A DNA stretch of 64,000 nucleotides from Fonsecaea monophora (taxonomy: Eukaryota; Ascomycota; Eurotiomycetes; Chaetothyriales; Herpotrichiellaceae), in the NCBI RefSeq assembly GCF_001642475.1, contig NW_019173987.1, positions 147,438 to 211,437 of the forward strand. The letters are read 5' to 3'. The first letter of the stretch is position 1; every line of letters starts with the position of its first letter. The translations under genes and the position numbers were made by a program. The notes beneath the pieces are model-generated. The model did no database searches. It was not told where the DNA came from and worked only from the letters and a program-made list of their open reading frames with translations. Positions 8,695 to 20,644 of this stretch are shown here, in pieces.

Positions 8695-11191
8695 TCATGA
8701 GACAGCCACCTTCTCCACGTTCTGTTTGCTCTTCTCCTTCTGTTCCTCATACTTGGCTTGTAAATCCTTGATCTTGGTCTCGTACAGCTTGCTCGCATCC
8801 ATGCCTACAGCCTTCATCCAGTCTGGATCAATGGCCTCAGGGTTCAGATATGGCGATACATCCTCTTTGTTGACCAAGGCTTGCACTGTACCCATGCCCA
8901 AGAACGCCCACATATTCTTCTTGGCAGGCCCAAGGTATTCGATCTCAAAGTCCTCATAGCGAGGGGTCTTGATGGCTTCGATGTAATGCAAGGATGAGCC
9001 TGGCCAGACGGCATTGACACGACCCGTCTCGTTGTTCTTGTACCTGATGAGGAGGTCAGTCGATGGTGTTCACTTAAACGATTAACGAAGGGGACAACGA
9101 ACCATGACCGACATTCTTCGACCCACACGGTATGCCGGACCCATTCCTGGCAATGTTCATTGAACGCATCCGTCACATCTTGTTTCGGGGCGATGCTGCA
9201 AATGTACTCGGACTGGAGCTTCTTGATCATCTGCAGAGCGTAGTATGAGACGTACATCAACGGGCCCATAACACTGCCATTCTCCACGGGCCAGTTGGGA
9301 CCGATGAACGTCAAGAAGTTGGGGAACTCGGGGATCGCAAGGCCAAGGTAGCCCTCGGGGCAAACCTTCCACTTATCCGCCAGGTCGACTCCGTTTTGAC
9401 CGACAATCGGGAAGCGAGGACGGTATGAGACGTCAAAGCCAGTGGCACAAACAATTGTGTCGACTTCGCGGTGGATGCCATCGCCACCAATAAGCCCTGT
9501 TTCGTCCTTTTGAACGTTAGCATGCCACAAAGATGTTACGTCGAAGCTTGTCCAAAACTTACAATCTTTACAACGGGCGTAAAGTGTACGTCGACATTGG
9601 GTTTCTGAATAGCTCTGCGGAAAATGTCAGATTGAGGGAATAACCAACAGTGCAAGAGTACACCTTACTCCATATATGGATCACCAGGGGTGATCCTGCG
9701 ACAACCAATGCCAAAGGTCGGGGTAAACCCTTTCAGGAGTCTCTCGTCCTTGATCATCTCAGCCATACGGGCCTTCAAAGCAGCCTGGCCCTCTGCCTGC
9801 GCTTTCGAGTTCTTATAAAAGGAGCCCCAGAGTCCATTGACCTGGTCCTCGATGGATTTGGCATGCTCGGTGACCTTGTATGGATCGCGGAAGTCTTGTT
9901 TCTGCTCGTCCGTATATTCGTGGTTTGCACCAAAGTTGTTCGCAATTTGCACGAACCAAACACCTGAGCACACCAAGTCAGAACTCCATCTCCAACAAAT
10001 CGAAGCATCGACCACGAAGTGATCGAGTCCCCGGAACACATCCGCTGAAGGGCTGTGGAAATCGTACCAGTTCGGACGAACACGTCGAGATGTTTAACGT
10101 GGGGCTGCATCGTCGGTACTGTCTGGATGCTCGAGGCCTGTTTGAAGAGCCAGAGTTAGATATGTCCCAGAGTAAGAGGTGATGGCGGAAACATACTCCA
10201 GACCCAATGACAGCAACACGATCTTTCTTCCACTGCTCGGCCTGGTAATCCTTGGGCCACCGGGCTGTATGCATAATCTTGCCTTTGAACTTATCCATGC
10301 CTTCGATATCGGGCCATTTGAAGTTATTCAATATCCCTGTCCCATGAAGAAGCATGTGGCATCGGTCTTCAAAGAGACGTGTGCTTCCATCCGCATTCGT
10401 CTGCTTGAGTTTGACGAGCCATTCGCCTGTCTGCTGCTGCCAGTAACATCCAACGACTTCAGTGTTGAAAGTCATGTACTTCCTCAAGCCCCATACTTCG
10501 CAAACCTTGTCTAGGTATTTCCAGATATCTGGCGAGTAGGAGAAGAAACGAGGCCAATCCGGCTGCGAATCAAGAGGTGAGAATCAGCTCCACGGACGTC
10601 GCGAAGACATCTAACTCACATTGAGAGCAAAAGGATAGGTGTAAGCATGACTCGGAATATCACATGCGCAACCTGTTTTCCCCCAATCAGCGAACCGAAC
10701 TCTGAAACCACAATAGCATGCATGTCTCTGAATAGTGAGCGTATTCTTAGAGCCGACGTTTTGGTTTGTAATACGCCCACTCGATCTCCAAACCAAATCA
10801 CCAAAGAGACACGCCTAAACAACTCATAGAAGCAACATACCTGGATATCTGTTTTCCAGCCAGGTGCCCCCAATATCGGAATTCTTCTCGTAGATGACAT
10901 GCTCTACGTTCTGTAGAAACTTTTGAATGTGGTAGGCATTCATGATTCCCGTCACACCGGCACCGATCGACAAGACACGGATCTTCCTGGTGTACGGACC
11001 ATGCAACACGATGTCTGTAGCAGTTTGATTAGCAAGCGACTTTCCAATCCATTAAGCACGCTGGAAGTAGAATCAGGAGGAAAGAGAGGGAAGAACGACT
11101 CACCAGGAATTTCATACTCCGATCGAGGCACCCCATTACTGGCATAGCCATCAGTGGCATATTGGGTCATTGAGTTGATATCGGGGGCCAT
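8695..11191 (-). CDS. FAD-dependent monooxygenase, Baeyer-Villiger type
   Basis: Nine exons (11104-11191, 10841-11014, 10620-10672, 10197-10562, 10068-10137, 9963-9669, 9563-9614, 9103-9506, 8695-9043) join in phase to 616 residues. Two dinucleotide-binding motifs are present: VLSIGAGVTG at 43-52 for FAD and VAVIGSGASS at about 221-230 for NADPH. Between them is the Baeyer-Villiger fingerprint FKGKIMHTARWP at 197-208. The C-terminal ATGFDV motif follows. Such enzymes insert one oxygen atom next to a ketone; fungal relatives act on steroids, cyclic ketones or secondary-metabolite intermediates, and the substrate here cannot be read. The eight introns are 54-168 nt. The neighbours (nucleoporin, beta-glucosidase) give no pathway context. 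Confidence 0.9.
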
Positions 11192-11967
11192 CTTGACAAC
11201 CGGATGCTGAGGCTGTTTGGCAGAAAGTAGTAAGAATGGAAGGGAAGCAAGGTAGAAGCCGGCGTCTTGGTCAAATATGAAGAGTCACTTTGGTTTCAAC
11301 ACAAGGCAGAGTAGATGTCGCTTCAGGGCGACTTTGTCATGCAAGGAGTCGACGTGTTGGCAACTTATCACCGAAGGGTTCACAGCCCACGATGATGAAT
11401 GCTGGGGAGAGGATATGAGTACTGCCAAAGTCTATGTAGAATGCTTCAAAGTGCCCTGTCGCTCCTTTATACCATTGGAGGTGGGGATTGCCTGGACTTG
11501 GTCTTCATGACCAGTATAGTGGCTCGCGTAGCCCGCAGCACCCTAATGGCCCAATAAACTGTACTGATGGGGGAGCACATCCGCCAGAGGGAGCATCTGT
11601 GACGCCAGGAAGGACACTAGGTTTCTTAGGCTGCCATCAGGAGAGGCTGTGGTTTGTAAACGTCCATGTGGGGGAACGCAGAATGCGGGGACAGGGTGGT
11701 AGCAAACCCTCCTTTGTTCAGCTGTGGCGATAAGGAAGCAACATTTGGCCGAGGTACAAGAAGAGGAGTGAAATTGTCGGGTTGATAATGTCGACTCAGA
11801 TATCAGATGATGTGCCCCTAATTTGCATTGACTCTCCAGTCCCAGGAGAGCAGATGGCGACCATGGCGAGCATTGTCGTCGCAACCCATACGAGCAAGCC
11901 CCCAAAGGGTATCATGTAGCCGGCTGACTCCGCGATCTCTGACTCGATATGCGTCTGCATCGGGGCT
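11192..11967. other. Intergenic: monooxygenase promoter and beta-glucosidase 3' region
   Basis: Both flanking genes read leftward, so this holds the 3' UTR of the beta-glucosidase gene and the promoter of the monooxygenase gene. Short overlapping frames only; none is convincing. Confidence 0.5.
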
Positions 11968-14856
11968 TCAGTATGTGCCCTCCAGAGGCAGGTCCCTCGA
12001 ACTGCGACCCACAGCCAAGGTGAAGAGACCTTCAGGCATCACCCAGTTCTGTCGGACCACAGACCAGTAACTCAAATCCTTTCGTGTCAGACTGAGGTTG
12101 ACCACTTGTTCTGCTCCTGCCTCGAGTTCGATCTTTGTAAAGTTGCGCAACACTCTCATCGGCGTTTCGATGACTTCATTCGTGGATGGTTCCTTGATTG
12201 CGGAGGGAAACGACACATACAGTTGTACCACGGACTTTCCTTTGCGGCTGCCTGTGTTTGTAACGCGTACCTGGACGTTGACATACTCTTCAAAGAGAGC
12301 AGGATTGCCACCTTCGCCGCCTCCAGCGGCACTGGGATCTTGTGCGATGCCGTACCCATCAGGATACGGATACTTACCCTTCTTCACCTCGTCTGCGCTA
12401 GATATGTATGGGTAAATGAACTTTCGAATCTTCGTGAATGTGCTGGGAATGAGCGCACTATCGATAGGTGGTATGTTTTCATCATAGTTTGGTGGTGTCA
12501 GCCCTGCGGGCCTGGCAGAAGGGAGGGCTGATTTTGGTTTCAGGCCTGTAACAACCAGGTCAGAGAAATCGAATGTCGTGAAAGACAACCCGTGGCCGAA
12601 TGGATAGCGAGGCTCCACGCCTGCCTTGTCGAAATGCCGGTAATCGATGAACAAACCCTCCCTGAAATCAACCTGAGGAATGATGGCGTTGGGATAATAA
12701 AGTACTGGAGCGCCCGGGCCATAGTCAACAAGAGACTTGCCGACCGTGTATGGAAGCCGTCCAGAAGCATCGGTTCGGCCGAATAGGACGTCGGCGAGGG
12801 CGTTTCCACTCTCTTGCCCAGGCAGGTTCGCAAAGACAATGGCCTTGACGGACGGTAGATCGGCAAAGTCTTCAAGGATGACAGGACCAACAGAATGGAC
12901 AATGACGACGACAGGACCGCCACATTCGTCGGCCACAGTGCGGATCAACGAACCCGCACCTTTCTGAAGCTCCAGGTCATTTCTGTCTGCACGTTGACTA
13001 TGCCAGATACGATGTCCTTCGCCCGAGTCTGCGTTGCCAAAGACCAGGCATAGATGTTGGTCCCTGAGCGCCTTCTTCAAGCTGGAAGACACCTTATTGG
13101 TAAGTGAGCTGGTCATTTCGACCACCGACAGGTCGAAGCTCGAATTCAACGCTGAGAGCGGATCCACAAGATAAGTAAAATCGGTGGCACCAGAGCCCCA
13201 ACCCACGGCGAGAGTGCCTTGATTGCAAGCTCGATCATCGCAGTAGTTGGGTCCCTTTCCAGGGCCGGCGTCCTCCCCAAGAACGGCGACGCGCTTGGGG
13301 CTACTGGAACCAAGCTCGGAAAGTGTGGGACTCAGCGGCAAGATCGAATCTTCGTTCTTCAGCAGCACGGTGCCCTCACTTGCAACTTCTCGAGCTACTT
13401 GTCGGCTCTCGTCGTTCTCTGTCTCGACATACTTATTGACAAGCACTTTGTCCTGTTTGCTGCTGCTGCCGGCATGTGGATAGCCATATTCGTCGTGCGT
13501 CCACGAGGAGAAGTTGGGCCCCTCGGAGTCCCAGGAATCCTGTTCCAGCTGATACCACGCAGCAACGATTCGGGTGACCATGTCGTTGAGCCTAGTTAGG
13601 GGAAGAGAGCCATTGAGTACCGCAATCGTGAGCTGCTCACCGAAGAGTGATCTTCCATCCTGCCAATACAGCCCATCCCCGGGCATGGACATATCAAGGC
13701 CTGCCAGAGCACTAGCAACACCACTGCGTTGAGCCAACCAGTCTGACTGAACAAAGCCTTGGAATCCGAGTTCATCCTTCAAAAGACCATTCATCAACTT
13801 GCTGTTCGCACAAGCATAAGAATTGTTGACCATCTGGTAGGAACACATGATGCTTGCCACTCCAGCTCTTACGCTCTCGGCGAATGGCCAGGCGTAGACT
13901 TCATGCAGAGTGCGATCATCAATGTTGGAAGAAAGAGCCTCAGGAAGACCCCACTCCAGTCCTCGACGGAAATGCTCTTGCTCATTGCCGATATAGTGTT
14001 TTGCAGTTGCCATGATTCCCTGGGACTGAATGCCTTGAATGGTCTCGTATGCAGCGACCCCTTGTAAGACTGGATCGCTGCCAAACCCTTCCCATGTTCT
14101 GCCACCTGCTGGGTTTCGACCCAATGGTCCCATTGCTGGCCCAAGAAGAACGTTGACACCTTTGAGCCTTGCTTGACGTGCATGGGCAGCACCACGACGA
14201 CGCATTAAATCACGGTTCCAGGTGGCACCCACCGTGATGCCAGCAGGAAAAGAAGTTGCATGGTCTGCAAATCGTATTCCCAATGGCCCATCCTGGAGAC
14301 AAAGGCCGGGGAACCCAACACTCATTGCAGGAGCAGTATTGCCCACACATAATCCCATTGACCATCCTGTACCGGTGGTAATGTTGACCTTCTCTACGAG
14401 GCTCATACGCTCAACCAACTTTTGAGCCTTGTCGTAGCTGACTTGCCATGATGCCAAGGTCCCGCCTGGCGGTGTCGGGTACCATGGCGGAGACTGCCCA
14501 TTGATCTGACCTTTGGTATACACCCAGTAGCCACCGCCACCAATGACCGAGACAACGACAGCTAAGAAGAGGACCGACAAGGCAATGTATTGCTTGGTGA
14601 GTTTGGGGCCGACGCAGAAGCGGCTGGCCACGGTGTCGGAATATTCTCGCCGTCTGGGGAACCTGTCGTGGGCGGAGGAGCCTAATAAAGCGACCTCGCT
14701 TGAGGAAGCGGCATCGCTTGCTGGCCGACCGGAGCGGAGGGTGAAGGTCTGGGGTGTCTTCAGGTCATCATCGGACTGGTTGCCTCCATCAAGCTCAACT
14801 TCAGTGGCATTTTCAAGAGGCTGGTAACGGGCCTGTCTAGAGGACATCTTTTGCAT
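11968..14856 (-). CDS. Membrane-anchored GH3 beta-glucosidase
   Basis: One exon of 962 residues. A charged cytoplasmic N-terminus of about 90 residues is followed by one hydrophobic segment (about 91-113), giving a type II anchor with the enzyme outside the cell or in the secretory lumen. The catalytic part has the glycoside hydrolase family 3 layout: N-terminal barrel with KHYIGNEQE and the nucleophile Asp372 in GFVQSDW, then the alpha/beta sandwich, then a C-terminal fibronectin-III-like domain (about 840-950). It releases glucose from beta-glucosides and cellobiose. An unusual Arg-rich stretch, RRRGAAHARQARLKG, stands where relatives carry a less charged helix. Two near starts exist (Met1 and Met4). 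The gene is divergent from the methylcitrate dehydratase gene. Confidence 0.92.
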   Translation of the reverse strand: MQKMSSRQARYQPLENATEVELDGGNQSDDDLKTPQTFTLRSGRPASDAASSSEVALLGSSAHDRFPRRREYSDTVASRFCVGPKLTKQYIALSVLFLAVVVSVIGGGGYWVYTKGQINGQSPPWYPTPPGGTLASWQVSYDKAQKLVERMSLVEKVNITTGTGWSMGLCVGNTAPAMSVGFPGLCLQDGPLGIRFADHATSFPAGITVGATWNRDLMRRRGAAHARQARLKGVNVLLGPAMGPLGRNPAGGRTWEGFGSDPVLQGVAAYETIQGIQSQGIMATAKHYIGNEQEHFRRGLEWGLPEALSSNIDDRTLHEVYAWPFAESVRAGVASIMCSYQMVNNSYACANSKLMNGLLKDELGFQGFVQSDWLAQRSGVASALAGLDMSMPGDGLYWQDGRSLFGEQLTIAVLNGSLPLTRLNDMVTRIVAAWYQLEQDSWDSEGPNFSSWTHDEYGYPHAGSSSKQDKVLVNKYVETENDESRQVAREVASEGTVLLKNEDSILPLSPTLSELGSSSPKRVAVLGEDAGPGKGPNYCDDRACNQGTLAVGWGSGATDFTYLVDPLSALNSSFDLSVVEMTSSLTNKVSSSLKKALRDQHLCLVFGNADSGEGHRIWHSQRADRNDLELQKGAGSLIRTVADECGGPVVVIVHSVGPVILEDFADLPSVKAIVFANLPGQESGNALADVLFGRTDASGRLPYTVGKSLVDYGPGAPVLYYPNAIIPQVDFREGLFIDYRHFDKAGVEPRYPFGHGLSFTTFDFSDLVVTGLKPKSALPSARPAGLTPPNYDENIPPIDSALIPSTFTKIRKFIYPYISSADEVKKGKYPYPDGYGIAQDPSAAGGGEGGNPALFEEYVNVQVRVTNTGSRKGKSVVQLYVSFPSAIKEPSTNEVIETPMRVLRNFTKIELEAGAEQVVNLSLTRKDLSYWSVVRQNWVMPEGLFTLAVGRSSRDLPLEGTY

Positions 14857-15515
14857 TATTTCTTCTCAGACTGTTGCGAGCATTAGAAAGGCTGACCGCG
14901 AGCCAATCAACCGCGGACAGGATAGAGTCGGAACCTACCTACCTCGTACAGCTAGCAAGAATCCAGGGGCACCCAAGCGGGGCGGCTTGGAGGCGACCTT
15001 GATGGGGGAGCCACTTGCGATGGGCCGGCAATGGCCGAGGCAGTCGGAGCTCGATCGGGGCTGCGGCACAGCAACGATGCTGGGAATGGCGGGTTCAATA
15101 GGTCAGTTGCAGTCGAGACGAGACGGAGAATGGAAAAGAGGGTGATGTAAAGTAGATGGCCAGAGGTAGATAGCTTGCGGTACTAGTGAGTGAGGGACGT
15201 TGCAGAAATCTAAGAAAAAGTGGTTGAGAGAATGTTTGAGCTCTGACTTTTATTTTATTCCTCTACTTCCCCCCCCATCGACCCTGCCCTTGTTTTCCCA
15301 CTCTCTTCACTTTCTTTGGTTCTCTCTCAAGTCGGTGAGCAAATCGACCAAAGCCTGACCAGCACAGCCCTGTCGTGGGCTCGGGGAACACAGACACCTG
15401 TCACTTGTCACTGCCCGCATCGAGCACTGAGTGTTTGTTGGCTCGTTACCTCATCACCGTCCTCACGCCTTCATCAGCCTCGATCTGACCCTGCTTGATC
15501 GCCCTTTACCCAGCC
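14857..15515. other. Divergent promoter region, beta-glucosidase / methylcitrate dehydratase
   Basis: Head-to-head spacer. It carries GC-rich blocks on the beta-glucosidase side and an AT-rich segment (TATTTTATTC) followed by a run of eight C at about 15269-15276. The leader of the rightward gene is pyrimidine-rich. Confidence 0.5.
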
Positions 15516-17174
15516 ATGCTGGTGTCCTCTGCATTCAAAAGAGCTCCAGTGCGAAGGTTGGCTGCTGGTGCTTTGGCTGCTCGACCGCAAGCATCCTCCT
15601 CGGCAATCCGTACACCGCAGAGCTTGAGACTCCCTCGTGCTCCGCTTAGCCTGACCTCCTCCTTCTCAACTTCTGCGAAGATGGCTTCCTCGGCGCCCTC
15701 CAAAGCCCCGACTCAAGCCTACGACCCTGAAATCACCGACATCGCCTCTTACGTGCACAACTACAAGATCGATTCGGACCTCGCACTCGATACCTCTCGC
15801 TATATTCTCCTCGACACGATCGGCTGTGGTTTGGAGGCTTTGCGTTTCCCTCAATGCTCGGCCATCCTCGGCCCTGTCGTCCCAGGATCCACCATTCCTC
15901 ATGGAACTCGAGTCCCAGGAACGCCATTTGAGTTGGATCCAGTGAATGGTGCTTTCAATATTGGTGCTATGATCAGATGGCTAGATTACAATGACTGCTG
16001 GCTGGCTGCAGAATGGGGCCATCCCTCTGACAATCTTGGTGCTATTCTTGCAGTTTCTGACTGGATCGCACGGACGAACAGAGCTGGCGGTAAGGTCGGC
16101 AATGGCAAGATCCCCACCGTCAGAGATGTCTTGGAGGGCATGATCAAGGCCCATGAAATTCAAGGCTGCTTGGCTCTGGAGAACTCGTTCAACCGGGTTG
16201 GTTTGGACCATGTTGTCCTTGTGAAGGTGGCTTCAGCTGCGGTGGTCAGTAAGATGCTGGGTCTCGACGAGGGCCAGACTGCTGCTGTTGTCTCCCAGGC
16301 ATTTGTCGACGGACAGAGCCTGCGAACCTACCGACACTCACCCAACACCATGTCCCGCAAGTCCTGGGCCGCCGGTGACGCGTGCCAGCGAGCTGTAAAC
16401 CTCGCTTTCAAGGTCTTGCAGGGCCAATCCGGCATCCCCACGGTGCTCTCGGCTCCCGTCTGGGGTTTCTACGACGTTCTCTTCAAGGGGAAGAAGTTTG
16501 AGTTCCAGCGTCCTTATGGCTCCTATGTCATGGAGAACGTTTTGTTCAAGGTGTCGTACCCGGCCGAATTCCACTCGCAGACCGCGGTCGAGGCTGCACA
16601 AAAGATTTACAAGATCCTTGCCGATATGGGCAAATCTGCTAAGGATATCAAAGAAATCACCAACCGGACTCACGAAGCCTGCATCCGAATCATCGACAAA
16701 CAATTCAAACCCATGGACAACTTCGCTGATCGTGACCACTGCGTTCAATATATGGTTGCCACCATGTTGTGCTTCAACCGATTGGAAGCCACTGACTATG
16801 TTGACGGCAGCGAGGCCGCCACGTCCCCTCTGGTAGAGGATCTCCGAAAGAGGATCAAGTGTGTTGAGGATCCCCAATTCACCAAGGACTACCACGACCC
16901 TGCCTTGAGAACGATTTCCAACGCCCTGACCGTAACCCTGAACGACGGAACTGTGCTGGATGAAGTCGTGGTGGAGGCACCACTTGGCCACCGCCTGCGA
17001 AGAGACGAGGCCAAGCCCGAGATTCTGGCCAAGTACAAGAGACATTTGAGCCACCACTTCCCAGAGGCTAAGATCAAGGAGCTTCTGGAGCTGGGCACTG
17101 ATGCCTCGAAGTTGGACTCGATGGACGTTGATAAGTACATGGACCTATATGTCAAGGAGAAGATGGAGTGGTAA
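15516..17174 (+). CDS. prpD: 2-Methylcitrate dehydratase, mitochondrial (MmgE/PrpD family)
   Basis: One exon of 552 residues. The first 60 or so residues are rich in Arg, Ala and Ser with almost no acids (AFKRAPVRRLAAG), a typical mitochondrial targeting sequence. The mature part starts about DPEITDIASYVHNY and has the PrpD fold, with the family signature RWLDYNDCWLAAEWGHPSDN at about 155-175. The enzyme dehydrates 2-methylcitrate to 2-methyl-cis-aconitate in the methylcitrate cycle, which removes propionyl-CoA from odd-chain fatty acids and branched amino acids. The frame opens earlier without an ATG; I chose the first ATG, at 15516. No other methylcitrate-cycle gene is in the window. Confidence 0.92.
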   Translation: MLVSSAFKRAPVRRLAAGALAARPQASSSAIRTPQSLRLPRAPLSLTSSFSTSAKMASSAPSKAPTQAYDPEITDIASYVHNYKIDSDLALDTSRYILLDTIGCGLEALRFPQCSAILGPVVPGSTIPHGTRVPGTPFELDPVNGAFNIGAMIRWLDYNDCWLAAEWGHPSDNLGAILAVSDWIARTNRAGGKVGNGKIPTVRDVLEGMIKAHEIQGCLALENSFNRVGLDHVVLVKVASAAVVSKMLGLDEGQTAAVVSQAFVDGQSLRTYRHSPNTMSRKSWAAGDACQRAVNLAFKVLQGQSGIPTVLSAPVWGFYDVLFKGKKFEFQRPYGSYVMENVLFKVSYPAEFHSQTAVEAAQKIYKILADMGKSAKDIKEITNRTHEACIRIIDKQFKPMDNFADRDHCVQYMVATMLCFNRLEATDYVDGSEAATSPLVEDLRKRIKCVEDPQFTKDYHDPALRTISNALTVTLNDGTVLDEVVVEAPLGHRLRRDEAKPEILAKYKRHLSHHFPEAKIKELLELGTDASKLDSMDVDKYMDLYVKEKMEW

Positions 17175-17903
17175 ATTACGGACACGACTTGCTAGGCGAT
17201 CTGCACATTACAAAAAAAGGAGTGGAAGTCTTGGAATATTGCTGTCCAACAATCTGTTACTCTGTGGATTGCCGGGAATAGTGTATAGGCTGTTTTCCAA
17301 TATATTCAAATGTTTTAAATCGCAAGCTTCTAGAGGCAGTCAAACGGCGGCGTTATAGGCCAGCTTTGGCGTGATGAATTCCCCCAATCCTCAGTTGTTG
17401 TCCCTCAGATGAAGCTCTTTATAAACTGCAGCACGCATATTGTGCACAATCCATCCATAACTGAGCGTTCTGAATTTGAGATGCATCATCGATGTTTGGT
17501 TCAAGCCCTTGACCACCGGCATCATTATTAAAGCGGCGGGTTGCCGATAAGCTGATAGACATGCACGTGACTGCATCACAGACCCTCTGGTTGCCCATCG
17601 AAACAAGTCGCCGCTTGTTGATCTCTCCAAATCCGTCGTGAATATATCCCTTGTCCTATCCCCAGCTTGTCGTAGAGCGGTCTTGTTTGCCTGCGGTGCG
17701 CAACTGACCCAAGCCATCATCCTCACTGTCTCTTCCCCATACTGATCAGTCGCTTGAGGACTCAGTGGACGGAATCAATTGCTTGACGACGCTGCTCTTG
17801 CGTTTGATAGTGTGAAGAACCGCTACGGTCTTCACCGCCCGCCTCACCTTCCCACCGTAACCACCGCTGTCAATACCAAAACATTCTTTCGTTTGACCGG
17901 AAA
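17175..17903. other. Intergenic: methylcitrate dehydratase 3' UTR and Dbf2 kinase promoter
   Basis: No coding sequence is recognised. One CACGTGAC box lies at 17564-17571, 340 nt upstream of the kinase start. The final 120 nt are pyrimidine-rich leader sequence. Confidence 0.5.
17564..17571. promoter_or_regulatory. E-box CACGTGAC upstream of the Dbf2 kinase
   Basis: Third copy of the same eight bases found in front of the nucleoporin gene. A bHLH (Cbf1-like) site is inferred from the motif only. Confidence 0.3.
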
Positions 17904-20042
17904 ATGGCTGGCGGCACCACACCTCTGTCTCCTAAATCACAACAAGACCTCAACATGGTCATGCCAATGCCCCCACCTCTGCTGCATACTCGTTCTGGCA
18001 ACGAGATGTACGATCGTCCTCAGACCCCGTCAACCCCCGGAGGTGGTGTTGTCCATGGTTTCACCAGCCCGGCACAAACCCCTCAAGGGAGTCCAAGCAA
18101 GAGACAACTGCCTCCTGGAGCCAACGATCTTCCCAATGTGTTCGAAAATGCCATGAAGTTGGCTCCCACATCGCCTACCAAGACGCAGCCAAAATCTCCA
18201 GCCAAACAGGGTTTCTCGGGTGGTGATGAGAGTGCGAGTGAAGATCCCTTCGCAGACCCGCCAGCTCAGTTTTATGGCCGTTCAGAGAGTCCCACGCGCC
18301 AATCCAACAAAGAGAATGCGCCCACTAGTGGCCTGGGATATGGTAAAGTCGTCCAACAAAATCACGCTGCCCTCTCACGTCAAGAGCAATACCGCACAGC
18401 CGATTCCAAGAAGACCATGAACACAACCAAAGGTCTCACCTCCGAGGAGCTGCAAAAGTTGCAAATGCCAAAGGTCAAACGACTGGCAAATGTTACCCAG
18501 TTGTGTATGTATCCCCACGGTCCACAATACAGGTCGGGTACTAATTGTCTTGCAGACTTCCTTGACTACTATTTTGACCTGCTCTCGTACGTCCACAATC
18601 GTCAGTCCCGAGAAGCTGCTTTCAAGGCCTCATTCCCTGCTCCACCCGAGACACCCAGAGAAGAGTTCGATGCTGCGCTCCACAAGTACCTTGGGCGTGA
18701 GCGAGCCAACCTGCGCAAACGCCGCACTCGCCTCCGCCATGGTGACTTCCAAATCCTTACACAAGTGGGTCAAGGTGGCTATGGCCAGGTCTACCTCGCC
18801 CAAAAGAAAGACACTCGAGAGGTCTGCGCATTGAAGGTCATGAGAAAGAAACTGCTCTTCAAACTGGATGAAGTGCGTCACATCTTGACTGAGCGGGACA
18901 TCCTGACGGCCGCAAAATCCGAGTGGCTTGTCAAGTTGCTCTACTCTTTCCAGGACGAAGAACAAATCTACCTGGCAATGGAGTACGTTCCTGGAGGTGA
19001 CTTCCGAACCCTTCTCAACAACACCGGCGTTCTTCACAATCGTCATGCAAGATTTTACATCGCTGAAATGTTCTCCTGCGTTGACGCCTTGCACACATTG
19101 GGCTACATTCATCGCGACTTGAAACCGGAGAATTTCTTGATCGATGCCACTGGACACGTCAAACTCACCGACTTCGGTCTTGCTGCTGGCATGCTGAGCC
19201 CTATCAAGATTGAAAGCATGCGCATCAAACTCGAAGAAGTAGGAAACGCCCCTGTTCCCTTTGGCATGCCTGCCGTTGAGGACCGCTCCGCCGATCAACG
19301 TCGTGAGGGTTATCGTTCCCTGCGTAAGAAGGACATCAACTACGCCAAATCCATCGTTGGCTCGCCCGACTACATGGCGCCAGAAGTTCTCAAGGGTGAA
19401 ACCTACGATTTCACTGTGGACTACTGGTCTTTGGGTTGCATGCTCTTTGAAGCACTAGCAGGATACCCTCCGTTCGCAGGTGCAACTGTCGACGAAACCT
19501 GGCAGAATCTCAAGCGCTGGCAACGTGTGCTCCGGAAACCCATCTACGACGACCCCACCTACTTCCTCTCCAAGCGAACCTGGGATCTGATCACTCGCCT
19601 TGTTGCTGCCAAGGATCACCGGTTCAAGTCCATTTCCGAAATTCACAAACATGAGTACTTTGCCGAAGTGGACTTCTCAAAGTTGAGAGAGCAGAAAGCC
19701 CCGTTTGTCCCGGAGCTGGATTCGGAGACGGATGCGGGTTACTTTGACGATTTCTCGAATGAAGCGGATATGGCCAAGTACAAGGAGGTGCATGATAAGC
19801 AGAGAGCTCTGGAAGAGATGGCGGAACGGGACGAAAAGATGAACAAGGCTCTTTTCGTGGGATTCACCTTCAGGTATGTAACTTTCTCTCCTTTCATTCT
19901 CATCCATGCGCTTTTTTGGCCGATTGCGGGTGTGTAAGTCCACTAACTCACGATGTGATGATGCAGACATCGGAAACCAGATGCCGAAGGAAGCCCGCGG
20001 AAGAAGATTGAGACCGAAGGCACGTTTGGAACAATTTTCTGA
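17904..20042 (+). CDS. dbf2: Dbf2-type AGC/NDR kinase of the septation/mitotic exit network
   Basis: Exons 17904-18504, 18556-19873 and 19967-20042 give 664 residues. The first 190 are disordered, rich in Ser/Pro/Thr-Pro. The Mob1-binding region is recognised by KVKRLANVTQLYFLDYYFD and YVHNRQSRE. The kinase domain follows with VGQGGYGQVY (about 270), the catalytic HRDLKPENFL (about 385), a DFGLA motif, an NDR-type insert, and SPDYMAPEVLKGE with the activation-loop Ser. The hydrophobic tail FVGFTFR crosses the last splice site. Family members (Dbf2, Sid2, SidB) trigger contraction of the septal ring. The first intron is 51 nt without a stop, so an unspliced reading would silently insert 17 residues. 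The tail-splice borders are GTATGT and GATGCAG. Confidence 0.94.
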
Positions 20043-20644
20043 GAAGGTGAACGGAAGTCCTGGAGAGAGTCAATGGCATGGCACCTACACCGAGGCGCTC
20101 TATGCGAGAGCAACTGATCTCTTCTCGTCTTTACGCATTGTCGATCTGTTCATGGTACGATATGAGGCATGGGAGCAAGATGAAATACGAGGATTTTGTA
20201 TGAGTGTTAACACAGCGCCGAGCACCGGATGTCGAAAGGTTAATGGAGGGTACGGTACGGCTGGAGCGATAAGAGGCTTTCCCTGGGTTTGCTGGATTGG
20301 GATGGCAAACAAGGCTATGGCAATATTGGGGGCAGGCGTTGGCGTCAGGATTGCTTCGCGACTCTCGTGGATCTCACCAGGTCTGTAATAAGGGAGTAGG
20401 AAAAATCATAATCCAGGTTTGAACAAGATTGGACATCCCGGGGATGGTCGGCCATGCTTCACCGTGTGTGAGATGTGCCGGTGCTGGATTTTTCTTCTTT
20501 ACATGCTCAGCTGGAGCAGCTTGTCCCGTGTCAACAACAACCTGGGAACCATGCAGGAATAAACAAAAGCTTTACCCGGTTGACGCGAAACTGGCCTCGA
20601 TCTGTCCGGCGATATTCCAATCTCCCAGACGAATGCTGCCCAAC
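20043..20644. other. Convergent 3' region, Dbf2 kinase / F-box gene
   Basis: Tail-to-tail spacer. The frames on either strand are short and unlike known proteins. Confidence 0.5.

Noticed and set aside
8695..14856. Monooxygenase plus beta-glucosidase as a secondary-metabolite cluster
   Set aside because: No backbone synthase, regulator or transporter nearby, and the flanking genes are housekeeping; adjacency alone is not enough.
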